Assembly (NCBI GenBank): GCA_016707895.1
Contig: JADJGV010000003.1
Span: forward strand, 248,001-312,000
DNA from: Myxococcales bacterium
Lineage (GTDB): Bacteria; Myxococcota_A; Polyangia; Haliangiales; Haliangiaceae
Reading direction: 5' to 3'
DNA: 64,000 nucleotides
A model generated the notes under the pieces. The model worked only from the letters and a program-made list of their open reading frames with translations. It was not told where the DNA came from and ran no database searches. Positions 1-14,563 of the stretch are shown here, in pieces (within the stretch, counting starts at the first letter, position 1; each line of letters opens with the position of its first letter). A program made the translations under genes and the position numbers.

Positions 1-1123
1 TCAGCGTGTCGACGACCTTCTTGATGTTGCTGTCGAAGTTCCGCCGCATCACCCGAAGGTGTTTCGCGATGGCGGGATTTTCGGGCGCCGTCGCCTCTCG
101 TGCTTCCACGACTTCGGCCTTCGCCGCGATCACCTGTACCGCTTCGCGGTAGAGGCGATGCGGCGCCCAACGGAGGTAGCCGAAGTCTACCGCGCGGAGT
201 CCGATGATCTTGCCGATCGACCTGCGCGCCTTCGACACCTGGTCACGCACGCCTGCGTCGACCAGCGAGAACGAGTGTCCCTTCTTCGTGCTCTCGGACA
301 CGAAGCCGATCTTCTTGGTCGTCTCCTTCGAGAGCACACCAAGGCGGACGAAGACGCTGAGGTCGATGGACACGGACAGGTCCGCGAGATCGTCGTCCGT
401 CGCGACCCCGACGCCAGTCGCGCAGAGTTCTTCGACATAGACGGTCGCGGGCAGCGCGAGCGGAGGCAGCGGTGGAAGCGCGGTCGGCGTGAAGTTCGCG
501 AGGGCCTGCTTGACGAGTTCCTGCCGGCCCTTGGCTTGTCGGGTAGCGCTCGCTTTCGCCTCGAAGGACGGCTCGGGCTCGACCGTGCGCGCGGGCATGA
601 TCTGGGCGAACAACTCCGGCGTGAGGCGCTGAAAGTACTTCTGCTCGCGAAGGCGCGATAGTTCGGCGAGGACTGCCTCGACGTCAACGTGCGCCATCGG
701 TGTGGCAACCGCCGCCATCTCGACGTTCGGCCCCGTCAAGGCGCTGTGAGTCAGGTTTGCCGAACCGACGATGCCCGCCCACGTCCCGTCCGCGCGCTCG
801 AACAGGAACGCCTTGGCGTGGAACAGCGACGTCGCGTGCGGATACAGGTAGACCTCGACCTTGCCGGGAAAGCGCCTCTCGAGGGGCGCGAGACTTTCGA
901 AGAAGCGCGGCTCGGTGAACGCTCCACCGTTGAAGGTGACGTAGAGGCTGACCATTCCTCCGCGGGCCAGGAGTCGCTCTAGCGACAGCATCAAGAGCTC
1001 GATCCCGCTCGACGAGACGAACGCCGATGCCAGGATCGCGCTCTTGGCGGTCTCGAGGTTCTCGCGCAACGCCGCGAGGATGCGGCCCCCCGTGGACGGC
1101 AACACGCGCATCGGGTTCGTCAC
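1..1123 (-). CDS. HKD-type (phospholipase D-fold) nuclease-like protein, partial
   Basis: This is the last gene of the leftward operon and is cut by the window edge; about 374 residues are visible. It starts at GTG 1123, which overlaps the helicase stop in a GTGA junction, so the two are probably translationally coupled. The N-terminal 150 residues contain one HKD signature: HAKAFLF, then GSANLT about 20 residues later. That is the active-site pattern of phospholipase D-fold nucleases and phosphodiesterases, which normally need two such halves, so dimerisation or a degenerate second copy is expected. The rest is a charged region of no recognised family. By family knowledge it would cut or bind DNA with the neighbouring helicase, as in PLD/SNF2 pairs of defence loci such as DISARM drmC/drmD. 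Catalytic competence is inferred, and the C-terminus is missing. Confidence 0.75.
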   Translation of the reverse strand, partial: MTNPMRVLPSTGGRILAALRENLETAKSAILASAFVSSSGIELLMLSLERLLARGGMVSLYVTFNGGAFTEPRFFESLAPLERRFPGKVEVYLYPHATSLFHAKAFLFERADGTWAGIVGSANLTHSALTGPNVEMAAVATPMAHVDVEAVLAELSRLREQKYFQRLTPELFAQIMPARTVEPEPSFEAKASATRQAKGRQELVKQALANFTPTALPPLPPLALPATVYVEELCATGVGVATDDDLADLSVSIDLSVFVRLGVLSKETTKKIGFVSESTKKGHSFSLVDAGVRDQVSKARRSIGKIIGLRAVDFGYLRWAPHRLYREAVQVIAAKAEVVEAREATAPENPAIAKHLRVMRRNFDSNIKKVVDTL

Positions 1124-3915
1124 GACTCTGGCCCTGTCGCGGGTTGGATCCAGATCGCGGCGATCGGAAACACCGCGGCGACGGGATCGCCGGGGCGGGT
1201 GACGCGCAGACGCCCGACCCACGCATCTTCCAGCGCCCGCAGACGTGGCGTGTCGAAGCCCGTCGCACGAGTCCGTTTGGGCCGGGGCACCCGCACCATG
1301 CGAACCAACGTTGCCAGCGTCGCGTCGGTGAGTTCCGCATCCATGCGACCTTCGCTATCGGTCACGAATGCACGGACCGACGCCCCCACCTCACGCGGCG
1401 GGGCGTGCGTAAGGTCGAGGCGGCGGACGCCGTACGCAACGACCAGGGCCCCCGCGCGCAGCGCTTCCGGGTGCGGCGTGGACTCGCACCACGTCTGGAA
1501 CCGCTTCGGGTCGACCAAGGTGAACGCCACGGAGCCGACGGGTGCGCGGGTGCTTCCCGCGCCCTCGTCATCCTCGAACAAGGCGCGGACCTTCGACGCG
1601 ACCCAGCGATCGTTCAACCCAAGACGCCGCACCGCTTCGTTGGTAGGCCCCATGAGGCCCAGCCCCGCGTCTCTGCCGACAAAGCCCAGGCTTCCATCTG
1701 GCAGCCGGAACACGCGTGCGTCACCGAAGGCGACCTGGGGCTCGGGCGCGCCAGGCACCTTCACGAGCGTCTTGCGGCGCCACCCAGCCTCCACCTTCGC
1801 CCCTGCCGTCGAGGCGACAAAGGCCTCGAGGTCTTCGTCCTGCACCGGCCCGCGGTCCAGGCCGCGCAGCGCGGCCGCACGCTGCCGGAAATCCGCATCG
1901 GCCACGCACAAGGTCTCGTATCCCTTCTGGACCATGCGGTCGATGCGGGCCTCCTCGTCGGGGGTCAGCGGGCCAAACCCTTCCCCCGCCATGAGCAGCG
2001 CGAGCTCCGCCAGGGGGATGAGCGCCATCGTCCGACTGTAGTGCAGCTCAAACCGGTCACCGTCGATGTCCTTGACGATCTGTCCGAGCCGGGCGCGGCA
2101 TCGATCGAGGATCCTGATCTCACGACTGCCCTCCATCACGATCGTCTCGACGACCACGGTGTTGTCGCTACCGTATCGATGAACTCGCCCCACCCGCTGC
2201 TCCATCTCCATCGGGTTCCACGGAACGTCGAAGTGGATCAGCCGTCGCGAGATCTGCAGGTTGATGCCTTCGCCGCCCGAACGTGACGACACCAGGACGC
2301 GCGCGCCGTCAGGGCGACGGAACCGCTCGATCTCCTGTCGCCGTGCGTCGCGATCCTGGCCCCCGACGATCAGCGACACCGCCCCCGCCCCGAGATGCAT
2401 CTCGAGGCGCTGTTTCAAGGTGTACACGGTCTCGACCGGCTGCGCGAACACCACGAACTTCTCGTCAGGGTGTGCCTCTAGCCATCCGAAGACAGGAGCC
2501 AGTTTGTGGCGAAGCGCGTCGCGCTCAATCAGCGCCACGCCCGCGTTGAGCGCCTGTGAGAGGAGCCCCACCTCGGCCTTGAAATCGTCGGCGTCGTCCT
2601 CGTCGAGTTCTGCCAGCTGGCTGCGCAGGTACGCCTCGAGGTCTTCGACCGACTCCTTCGGCGAGCGGCCGCGATAGGGCCGCAGCGCACCGAGCGCCGC
2701 ACGCAACGAGGCGTTGTTGCCGGATCGGATGCCCGTCCGCAGCGTCAATCGCACCAGGTAGGCGAGCCCAGCCTGTGGGCTGGACGCGCACCACTGCAGG
2801 GCCTGGGCGAGCCGCCACCCCGCGGCGCGCGTCACTGTCGCAGCTGACAGCAAGCGGTGGACCAGCTCGAGCCACCGGCGGTAGTCCGGCCCGCATTCGA
2901 TCATCGTCGGTGGACGGACGTCGCGGATGGGAAAGAGCGGTTGACCATCCCAGTCCCGGATGTCGTCCTTGATCCGGTAGATGACGCGACCGCTGGCGTC
3001 GCTCTCACCTTCGGCACAGAGCAGCCGGAGCAAATTCTGGAACTTGTCGCCGTGGCCCTGGTGCGGCGTGCCAGACAACAGCAGCAGCCGGCCGCCCGGG
3101 GTCATCCTTTCGTCCACCAGTCGGCGGACAAGCTTCATCCGCTGTTGTGGATCAGTGCCCTCGGCCGACCAGTCCGATAGGTGGTGGGCCTCATCGATGA
3201 TCAACACGTCCCACGGACCCGATCTGGCGACCGTCTCCAGATGATTCACGCCACCCTTGATCTGGAACACGGCGCGGTGCATCGACGCCACGACCAGGGG
3301 ATCGCTGTTGCCCGGGTCGAGCCGCGCCTCCGGTGCCCAGCTGGTCCATCGACGAGGTGACAACCCGAGGCGCACGAACTCGTCGACGACGTTGTCGACG
3401 AGGCCGGCCTGCGTAAGGTACAGCACCCGCGGCGGAGCCCCGGTCCGCGACTCGATCAGGCGTTGGACGATCAGCGCCGCCTCGATCGTCTTGCCCAACC
3501 CGACCTCGTCGGCAATCAGCACGCGGCGGAGGTTCGGGTCCTTGAGGACGTGCTCGACGAGCGAGGCCTGATGGGCCAGCGGGTCGATCGCTTGCGCATC
3601 GAGCAAGCGATACCGATCTTCACAGAGCAGCCACATCGCCTCCAACCTCGCCAGCGCTCGCCGCGTCTCCTGCATGATTTTCTCGCCCTCACCGCCGGCC
3701 GCCCCAAGCAGGCTCTCGAGGGGCGTCGCCAGCACGGCGGCGTCCAGCTCGGCTTCGGTGATCGTCGACGGCGGTCGGGCGGCTTCATCGAGATTGGCGA
3801 ACAGGCGGTCAGGCCACGTCGCCGCGTTGAAGCTCGGATACCCGAAATTGGAGGTCCCGAAGACGGCGTACGTTCCGGCGCGCTTGGTCGCCCGGATCAG
3901 CAACGGGCGCGTCAC
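1120..3915 (-). CDS. SNF2/RapA-type DEAD/DEAH helicase
   Basis: The product is 931 residues and starts at GTG 3915, overlapping the GTPase stop by four bases. It is an SF2 ATPase of the SNF2/RapA type. Walker A is ADEVGLGKT at about residues 135-143. The DEAH box is IIDEAHHL near 240, motif III is LLSGTPHQGH near 280, and the C-terminal lobe ends in GEGINLQ and QRVGRVHR (motifs V and VI). Length and layout resemble the stand-alone helicases of defence islands (DrmD-like) more than chromatin remodellers. It is sandwiched between a dynamin-like GTPase and an HKD nuclease, all with overlapping ends, which implies one transcript and a fixed stoichiometry. The probable role is ATP-driven translocation on foreign DNA that feeds the nuclease; this is inference from context. 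Confidence 0.88.
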   Translation of the reverse strand: MTRPLLIRATKRAGTYAVFGTSNFGYPSFNAATWPDRLFANLDEAARPPSTITEAELDAAVLATPLESLLGAAGGEGEKIMQETRRALARLEAMWLLCEDRYRLLDAQAIDPLAHQASLVEHVLKDPNLRRVLIADEVGLGKTIEAALIVQRLIESRTGAPPRVLYLTQAGLVDNVVDEFVRLGLSPRRWTSWAPEARLDPGNSDPLVVASMHRAVFQIKGGVNHLETVARSGPWDVLIIDEAHHLSDWSAEGTDPQQRMKLVRRLVDERMTPGGRLLLLSGTPHQGHGDKFQNLLRLLCAEGESDASGRVIYRIKDDIRDWDGQPLFPIRDVRPPTMIECGPDYRRWLELVHRLLSAATVTRAAGWRLAQALQWCASSPQAGLAYLVRLTLRTGIRSGNNASLRAALGALRPYRGRSPKESVEDLEAYLRSQLAELDEDDADDFKAEVGLLSQALNAGVALIERDALRHKLAPVFGWLEAHPDEKFVVFAQPVETVYTLKQRLEMHLGAGAVSLIVGGQDRDARRQEIERFRRPDGARVLVSSRSGGEGINLQISRRLIHFDVPWNPMEMEQRVGRVHRYGSDNTVVVETIVMEGSREIRILDRCRARLGQIVKDIDGDRFELHYSRTMALIPLAELALLMAGEGFGPLTPDEEARIDRMVQKGYETLCVADADFRQRAAALRGLDRGPVQDEDLEAFVASTAGAKVEAGWRRKTLVKVPGAPEPQVAFGDARVFRLPDGSLGFVGRDAGLGLMGPTNEAVRRLGLNDRWVASKVRALFEDDEGAGSTRAPVGSVAFTLVDPKRFQTWCESTPHPEALRAGALVVAYGVRRLDLTHAPPREVGASVRAFVTDSEGRMDAELTDATLATLVRMVRVPRPKRTRATGFDTPRLRALEDAWVGRLRVTRPGDPVAAVFPIAAIWIQPATGPES

Positions 3916-6392
3916 GACGACACCTCCGCACCCGCGTCTGCGCTGTGGAACGGCGTCAGCAGTTCGAGCGCGTGCGCGACCTGCGCGCGCACGGCGGCGG
4001 CCTTGCGCGCGTCACGGCGGGAGGCCCGCGAGCGCTCGTCGTCGGTGAGCCGCCGGAATGCGTCGGTCAAGGGATCGTGCTGTTCCGCGAGGTAGTCCTG
4101 CTCGAGTTCCCGGCGGAGGGCATCGTAGTACGCGAGCAACAGGCCTTCGGCGTGCTCGCGCGCCTTCTCGGACGCCAGCGTCCCGCCATTCTCGAACGCC
4201 TCGAGGATGCGTTGCTTGGCTCCCTTGCCTTCGTTGTGCCCGGCAGCAAGCGCCTTCTTGCAGGTCGCGCTCATCACCTGTCCGATCTTCTTGGAGAGCT
4301 CGGCGCTGACACGGCCGGTGAGTTCCGCCAGCTTCTCCTTGGTGAACGCGACGCAGGTCTTGGCGCGCTGTTGCATGAGCTGCTTCTGGCTCGTGATCTG
4401 GTCCTCGCCAGCGACGCGCTCATCGAGCGCCTTCGCCGCATCGCAGAGCTTCTCGACCAGGCGAACGTCGCGGTCGACCATCTGCTTGATCGCGTTGCGA
4501 ACGCCACCCACGATGCGCGTATCCCAGTCGCTCGCGATCGGTTCGATGAACTTCTCGGTGAGCGCGACCGGGTAGTTGATCGCCTTCTTGTCCCAGACTG
4601 CGTCGTGCTTGAGCGCTGCCTCGAGCGACTTGAAGTACAGCTTCTCGCCGTCCGTTCGGAGGCGCTTGACCCGCTTCACCGTACCCTTCTCGGCTTCCGC
4701 GCACAGCAAGCGAATGTCGGCGGGGATCGCTTCCTTGAGGCGCGCCAGCAGCTCCCCGTGCGATGCGTTCATCTGGTCTCGCAAGCCTTGCATCGCATCC
4801 TGTAGCGCCGCGCGAAACGACTCCCACTGTTCCGTCGCGGCACCTCGCCCTTCTTCGTAGGCCTGCGCTGTCGCGCGAAGGTACCCATCGACGATGGCCC
4901 ACAGCGCGTTGGCCGCCTGGGCGATATCCTGTTGGCGCTGCTTCGCGTGCTTCGCCGCGAGCCCTTCAAGCGCGGCTCGGAACGCGGGGACGTTGGTCGC
5001 GGCCAAGCTCTTCAGCCACGCCACATCGTCGTATCCTTCGATCAGCGACAGGTAATCCGGCGCTGCCACGCACAGGACATCCATCTCCGCGCACAGCGCT
5101 TCGATGCGCTGCGCACGCCGCGCCCGCCGTTCCTCCGTCAACTCCTCCGACGAAGGGGAGCTGAGCAGCGCGCCGCGGATGTCGCTGCGGGCCTTGGCCG
5201 CCATCTCGGCGCCGAGCTCGGCGAAGACCGTCCCAGCGTCGGGCGGCCGTTGCCCCCGGGCACGCGCGAGGCCGCTGGCCTCTTTCCAACGAGTCTTGGC
5301 GACGTCGTCGAGGTGGGTGACGACGACCATCACGCGGATGCTGGGCGGCCCTTCGCCTTCCATCAGCAGGCGAGTCACGACGCCCGTCCGCTCCAGCAAG
5401 CGCGCGACCGAATCGGTCAGTCCGCTGTTGCGCATCACGACGACTAGGGCGTCGCCACCTTCTCGAACGAAATCCTCGGCCACGAGCGCCCCAGGATCGG
5501 CGCGTACGCCAATCCCCGGCAAGTCGACGAGCGACAGCGAGCGCACGATCTCGCAACGCAGGCCGACGCACAGCGTCTTCACCAGCGGAGCCAGCCACCC
5601 CGCGGCGCGCACCCTCAGCGTCTGCATGAACGCGAAGGCGTCGGAACTCGTGAGCGTCTCGGTCTTCCCCAAGTACTGCTTGAGTTCCTCGATGCGCGGA
5701 TGGAAGGCGACGATCGCCTCCGGGTTCCGGGGCCGTTCGTTCAAGACGGCACGGAGACCGTCGACCAGGACAGGCCCCGGCGGCCTCGGTGGGCGAGCGT
5801 CGCCGTCGTGACTACCGACGTCGGCGCCGAGCATCGACCACAGTTGGTCCAGCATGTAGTTGAACCGCTCGTTCGCGACCGCGCGGGCGCGGTGTGCGTC
5901 GTCGTTCGCGGGCTCGTCTTCCGGAAGGGGCGCCGGCGCGACCGCGCCCAGGTCCAAGTCGAGCTCGTCGAGGGCCACCTCGTCGCGACCCTCGGCGTTC
6001 ATCGCCACGAGCTCACCGCGGCGGACCAGCGCGCTTTCCAGCAGGAGGCGGACGCCGCGCAGCTTCTCGGTGTCGTGGTACGAGACCGTGAGGCAGTCGT
6101 CGTCGGCGTACGCGACCTGCGTGGCTTGTGCGGTGAGCGGGCCGATGCCGCCTGACGGCAACGCGCTGCGCTCGACCAGCGCGTTGATGAGCGAGCTCTT
6201 GCCCACTTGCGACTCGCCGATGAATCCGATCTGCAGGTGCGTCTTGCGCCGCAGCGCAGCGACCAGCAGTTCGGCCGACTGATCGACCGCGCCGATCTCG
6301 CCGGGAATGTGCTGGGCGAGCAGCGGCCGCAGCTCATCAGCCCAGAGCTTGAGCAGGTCGTGCGCGTTCTCTTCGGTATTGACGCGTTCCAT
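3912..6392 (-). CDS. Dynamin-like large GTPase
   Basis: The product is 826 residues. ATG 6392 is chosen because an AAAGGGGG Shine-Dalgarno lies just upstream; the reading frame stays open beyond it but that part is low complexity. The G1 loop GESQVGKSS is at residues 59-67, G3 is DLPGIG near 290, and a G4-like VVTHLDD follows. The GTPase core is interrupted by a long acidic insert. The C-terminal half is Lys/Glu/Ala-rich and predicted helical, like a dynamin stalk. No transmembrane segment is evident. Bacterial dynamin-like proteins are known in antiphage systems (LeoA-type, Eleos), where membrane remodelling is suspected. Here the gene follows brxHI by 26 bp and overlaps the helicase gene, so it is tied to a nucleic-acid-processing pair. 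That combination is unfamiliar to me. The GTPase assignment is firm; the antiphage role is inference. Confidence 0.82.
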   Translation of the reverse strand: MERVNTEENAHDLLKLWADELRPLLAQHIPGEIGAVDQSAELLVAALRRKTHLQIGFIGESQVGKSSLINALVERSALPSGGIGPLTAQATQVAYADDDCLTVSYHDTEKLRGVRLLLESALVRRGELVAMNAEGRDEVALDELDLDLGAVAPAPLPEDEPANDDAHRARAVANERFNYMLDQLWSMLGADVGSHDGDARPPRPPGPVLVDGLRAVLNERPRNPEAIVAFHPRIEELKQYLGKTETLTSSDAFAFMQTLRVRAAGWLAPLVKTLCVGLRCEIVRSLSLVDLPGIGVRADPGALVAEDFVREGGDALVVVMRNSGLTDSVARLLERTGVVTRLLMEGEGPPSIRVMVVVTHLDDVAKTRWKEASGLARARGQRPPDAGTVFAELGAEMAAKARSDIRGALLSSPSSEELTEERRARRAQRIEALCAEMDVLCVAAPDYLSLIEGYDDVAWLKSLAATNVPAFRAALEGLAAKHAKQRQQDIAQAANALWAIVDGYLRATAQAYEEGRGAATEQWESFRAALQDAMQGLRDQMNASHGELLARLKEAIPADIRLLCAEAEKGTVKRVKRLRTDGEKLYFKSLEAALKHDAVWDKKAINYPVALTEKFIEPIASDWDTRIVGGVRNAIKQMVDRDVRLVEKLCDAAKALDERVAGEDQITSQKQLMQQRAKTCVAFTKEKLAELTGRVSAELSKKIGQVMSATCKKALAAGHNEGKGAKQRILEAFENGGTLASEKAREHAEGLLLAYYDALRRELEQDYLAEQHDPLTDAFRRLTDDERSRASRRDARKAAAVRAQVAHALELLTPFHSADAGAEVSS

Positions 6393-6396
6393 GACG

Positions 6397-6404
6397 CCCC
6401 CTTT
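6397..6404 (-). promoter_or_regulatory. Ribosome binding site of the dynamin-like gene
   Basis: AAAGGGGG on the minus strand sits four bases before ATG 6392. It decides the start codon of the dynamin-like GTPase against a long upstream in-frame extension that overlaps brxHI. Confidence 0.6.
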
Positions 6405-6418
6405 CGCGATGCTTCTAG

Positions 6419-10520
<4,102 letters not shown>

Positions 10521-10521
<1 letters not shown>

Positions 10522-13425
10522 CAGGCGTTCTCCGGTTCACCGCGGACGTAACACTTCGTGCCGCTCGCCACCTCGACGCGGATCGCGAATGGCGCCCGCA
10601 GCCGGTACTGATCGAGGTCGCGGCTGAAGGTGCGGAACTGGCGCGGCCCGCCGAGCAGCTGCGTCGCCTCGGCCTCGTTGATCGAGCCGTGATCGATGAG
10701 GTGGCGGAACACCGCCCGGACGCCCTCTGGCAGATCTGCCAGCCAGTCGGGCTGGGCCGCGGGCCGCGGGGGAGGCGTGCTCGGTGGCGGAGCCACCACG
10801 GGCGCCGGCCGGGCGCGCAACACGATCTGGAAGCGCTCGGTCGTCACCGCCGGCACCACATCGAGCGAACGCGTCGCGGGGCGCAGCCGCACCGCCGCGC
10901 GGGTCTCGGCGTCGCCGGTCAGGCGGAAGAACACCTGGAACTCTTGATCGACCGTGGCGATGACGCCGGCGCCGGTGCGGCGCGCGTGGTGCACGTCGCA
11001 CAGCTCGACCTGCACCGCCTCGTCGTCCGCGCTCTCGAGCGCGAGCTCGACCTCGGCCCGCCCGCCGTAGACCAGGTTGGCCTGCTTGGCGGTGCGGATC
11101 ACCGCGACCAGGCAGTGCATGCCCGCCACCGCGAGCCCGGCCCGCGCCTCGATCTCGTAGCTGGCCCTGTCGCCGCCCGCGGCGTGGCGATGGCGCACCG
11201 TGAGCACCGGGATCACGCGCTCCTGCAGGCTGTTGCCGCCGTGCACGAAGTCCTTGGCCCGCGCGCCACGATCGAAGGGATCGATGCCGGCCGGGAACGC
11301 GACCCAGAACGCGGCGCCCTCGTACGCCAGGTCGCTGGCGCCGACCGAGGTCTCCCCCGATTGGTCGCGACGCTGGGTCGTCAGCACGTGGCGACGCTGC
11401 GGATCGGTCTGCTTGCCGTGCGGGACCGCGACCCGCGTGACGCCGTCTTGCAGCAAGAAGCCGTGGTCGGCGGTGAACACGAACCGCTTGACTCCCGCCT
11501 CGTACAGCACGCGCCACGCGGCCCGCAGCTTCTGCAGTTCGCGCTCGAACACCGCCAGCCCGACGCCCTTCTCGCCGGCCTTGTCGATGCCCTCGCAATG
11601 CACGACCACCGCCTTGGCGCGGGCCAGCTTCCTGCGCAGGCTGGCGGCGTCGCGGTCGCCCACCTCCTCGAGCGACAACTTGGGGCAGTCATCGCCGCCC
11701 AGCCGCTCGTGGATCGCCCGCCGGCGATCGTCGGGGCCGTCCACGCGCAGGTTGCCGACCCGGAACCCCAGGATCTTCCCGTCCTTGTAGTCGACGGTGA
11801 GCTTGCCGTCGCGCGCGACCGGCGCCAGCGCGTTCATGCCGACCTCGGTGATCGTCGGCAGCTCGGCCAGGCGCGCAGTTAGCTCGACGTCGGCGGTCTT
11901 GGTCTCGCGCAGGCTCTCGGCGAGCTGCTGTCCCATCTCGAAGCGCATCGCGTCGACCATCACGTACGCGGTCAGCCCCTCGTCGACCCGCGGCACCACC
12001 ACGTCCTCGAACAGCCGCCGCTGCTGCAGCGACGCGGGCGGCAAGAACCCCTCGCGCTGGCACAGCGCGCTCCACACGAGCGCGACGTCGTCGGCCCACC
12101 GCCGGTACACGCTGCGCAGCCGGTCCAGACAGACCCGGAGCGTGCTGGCCTCGGGGATGTCGAGCTGAGGCAGCTCTTCGCGGGCCTGCTCGAGCTGGCG
12201 ATGGGCCCGATCCACCTGGTAGCCGCCGGCGGTGTAGCGCTCGACGCCGTCGGCCAGCGTCACACAGCCGCCCAACAGCGCCTCGTGGTCGACGACGCCG
12301 CAACCGAGCCGCGCGGCCAGCTCGACCAGGTGCCACGCGATCCGCCGCCGCGGATCGAACGTGGTCCAGAAGCTCTTGCCCGACGTGCGCGCGGTCGCCA
12401 GCACGAGCGCGCGCTGGAACTCGGCGATCATGAGCGCGTCGAGCGCCGCCGCCATCACCTTGGCGTCCTCGAACTGGAACGTGTCGATCTTGCCGAGGTC
12501 GTCCGCGGTCGCGTTCGCGACCTCCAGCGGCACCAGCACCTCGATGCTGCTGGCGATGCTCGCGTACTGCTTGTCGTGGCGCCTCCGGAGGTGCACGGCC
12601 AGCTTCTGGCACGCGGCCACGGCCGGCTTGGGCAGGTGCTGCGCCGCGGCGAGCCACGGGTCGGCCGGCGCGCGCCGTAGATCGTGGACGAACTCGACGC
12701 ACAGCGCCCACCCGGCGAGCGCGGTCGCGGCGTCGCTCGCGATCTCGGCCGGCGAGGTCATGCGGCTCGCGCCGTCGTCTTCGCCTTCGGCCAGGAGCCG
12801 TCGCCGCGCGTCGTCGGTGAGGCCCAGCAAGACCTCGGCGCGGTGCCACACCGCCGCCACGGCCTCGGGCCGCTCGAGCTCCCGCGCCACCGGCCCGCGC
12901 GACACCAGGTCGTCGTACAGCGCCTCCGGCGGTGTGCAGGCTCAGGTCGGGGCCCACCGTGCCGCTCGCTCGGCCTGGACCGCTGCGCGAGCCACCGATC
13001 GGCGCCCTCCAGGGTGAGCCCAGGCTGGGAGACGAACGCCTCGATCGCGGCCGGCGTCGCCAGCCCGTGGGCGGCGTCGCGCACCAGCGTGTCGAGCGCG
13101 CGGCGATGCCGCCGGCCGGCCTTAGCACAGCCCGAACAGCGGGGTCTCGGCGATGCTGTCCTCGGTGTGCCTGGGCACGTGGATCACCAGCGGCGTCATC
13201 GCGACGCCGTCCTGCATCCTCGTGCGCCAGCATCACCTCGAGGTAGCTGCCGCGGAACCGCCGCACCGGCAACGCGGTCGGCTCGCGCGCCGATCGCGCC
13301 GCCAGCTCGTCTGCGAACGCGGTGTAGCTGCCCTCCTTGTCCAGCCACACGACGATGCCGCGCTGCCGCGCCAGCTCGCGCAGCTCGGCGTACAGGCTGG
13401 CCGACACCGGGCCGAGGTCGGTCAT
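10521..13425 (-). CDS. pglZ: PglZ-domain protein (alkaline phosphatase superfamily), N-terminus frameshifted as sequenced
   Basis: PglZ is a core BREX protein with an alkaline-phosphatase-like fold. The catalytic region is visible: YVMVDAMRFEMG with its metal-binding aspartate, and FTADHGF about 270 residues later. The C-terminal 794 residues are uninterrupted from 12905. The true start is ATG 13425, overlapping the DUF1016 stop (ATGA), and gives an N-terminus with IVVWLDKEG and FRGSYLEVML, as in BREX type 6 PglZ. Between 13425 and 12905 the frame shifts three times (near 13213, 13133 and 12960-12905); joining the pieces gives about 965 residues. Either these are sequencing indels or the N-terminus is broken. 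It is essential in other BREX systems for both host methylation and phage exclusion. Confidence 0.85.
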
Positions 13426-14563
13426 GGTGCACCGCCGTCGTCGCCGGTGTCGGGGATCGGGCAGCCAGCCGGAGCGCGCTCGGCCGCGATGCGCTCGCGG
13501 GTGAGCTCGGTGGCGAGCTCGTCCTCGGGGGCAGGTACATCTGGTAGGTCGCCGCGACCAGCTGCTGGTTGTCCTCGGCAGCGTGATCTTCACCATCGCC
13601 GTTTTGCTCGCTGGAGCACAGCACGATGCCGATGGTCTTGCTCGTGCTCGGCGCGCTGCGTGCGGTCGAAGTAGTTCACGTACATCTGCATCTGCCCCCT
13701 AGGTCCCGGTGGGTGAGCTGCCGAGCCGAGGTCGACCAGCACGAAGCAGCGCAACAGCCGGTTGGGGAGAACACCAGGTCGACGTAAGTGATCGCCGTCG
13801 ACGGTGAGCCGCTTCTGCCGGCCGACGAAGCAGAAGCCCTTGCCCAGCTCGAGCATGAACGCCTCGAGCCGGTCGATGATCGCCTGCTCGATGTCGCGCT
13901 CGCGCAGCGCGGGATGCTCGGGCAGGTCCAGGAACTCGAGGACGAACGGCTCCTTGAGGACATCGGCCGGGGTCGCGACCTCCTGGCCCTGACGTGCGAG
14001 GGCGAGCACCTCCTCCGGCGCCCGGTTGCGCGCCAGGCGATCGAAGAGCAGCGCGCCGATCTGGCGCTCGAGCTGCCGGGTCGACCAGCACTCGCGGGCG
14101 GCCTCGATCTCGTAGAACGCGCGGGCTTCTGGCCGGGTGACGCGCATGAGGACGAGGTAGTGCGTCCAGCTCAGCGCCGCCGGGAACCCGCCGACCGATT
14201 CGACAGGCGGCGCCTGCTGAATTCGGGCGCCAGATTCGGCAAGCAGTGCTTGCCGAATCTCTGGAAGCGCCGAACCGTTCGGAAACATGAGATAAAACGC
14301 ACGAATGCTCCGGAGGGTTCGGAGCCCGAACCCTTTGCCGAACGTCGCTCGAAGGCGCACCGACAGTCGCTCGAGGACCTCCTCACCGTAGCTGGCCCGG
14401 GCCGCCCCGGCCTGCTCGACCTCCACGATCTCCCGGCCGATGTGCCAGTAGGCGTGGACCATGGCGGTGTTGACGGTGCGCGCGACCTGGCCGCGGGCCT
14501 GCTCGGGGGGGGGCGGGCGGCGAGGGTGAGGGGCGGGCGGGGGGGGGCGGCGGAGGCGGTCAT
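13422..14563 (-). pseudogene. DUF1016 (YhcG-like) PDDEXK-family nuclease, frameshifted as sequenced
   Basis: The start ATG 14563 overlaps the pglX stop (ATGA) and the stop overlaps the pglZ start (ATGA), so the gene is embedded in the BREX operon. The best run, from 14462 to about 13780, carries YWHIGREIVEVEQ, LSWTHYLVLMR and GFCFVGRQKRLTVDGD, diagnostic of the DUF1016/YhcG family. Its C-terminal half is a PDDEXK nuclease-like domain. After the break the family continues in other frames (VDLVFS, RCFVLVDL, QMQMYVNYFDR, EDNQQLVAATYQMYLP). Breaks lie in a G9 run near 14505-14513 and near 13790, 13700 and 13600. DUF1016 proteins are often found inside restriction and defence loci, so it may be an accessory effector of this BREX. 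The annotation assumes the frames join. Confidence 0.75.

Noticed and set aside
1..3915. A complete DISARM system
   Set aside because: The HKD nuclease and SNF2 helicase resemble drmC and drmD, but no drmA, drmB or DISARM methylase is present; the DUF1998-type partner is also absent.
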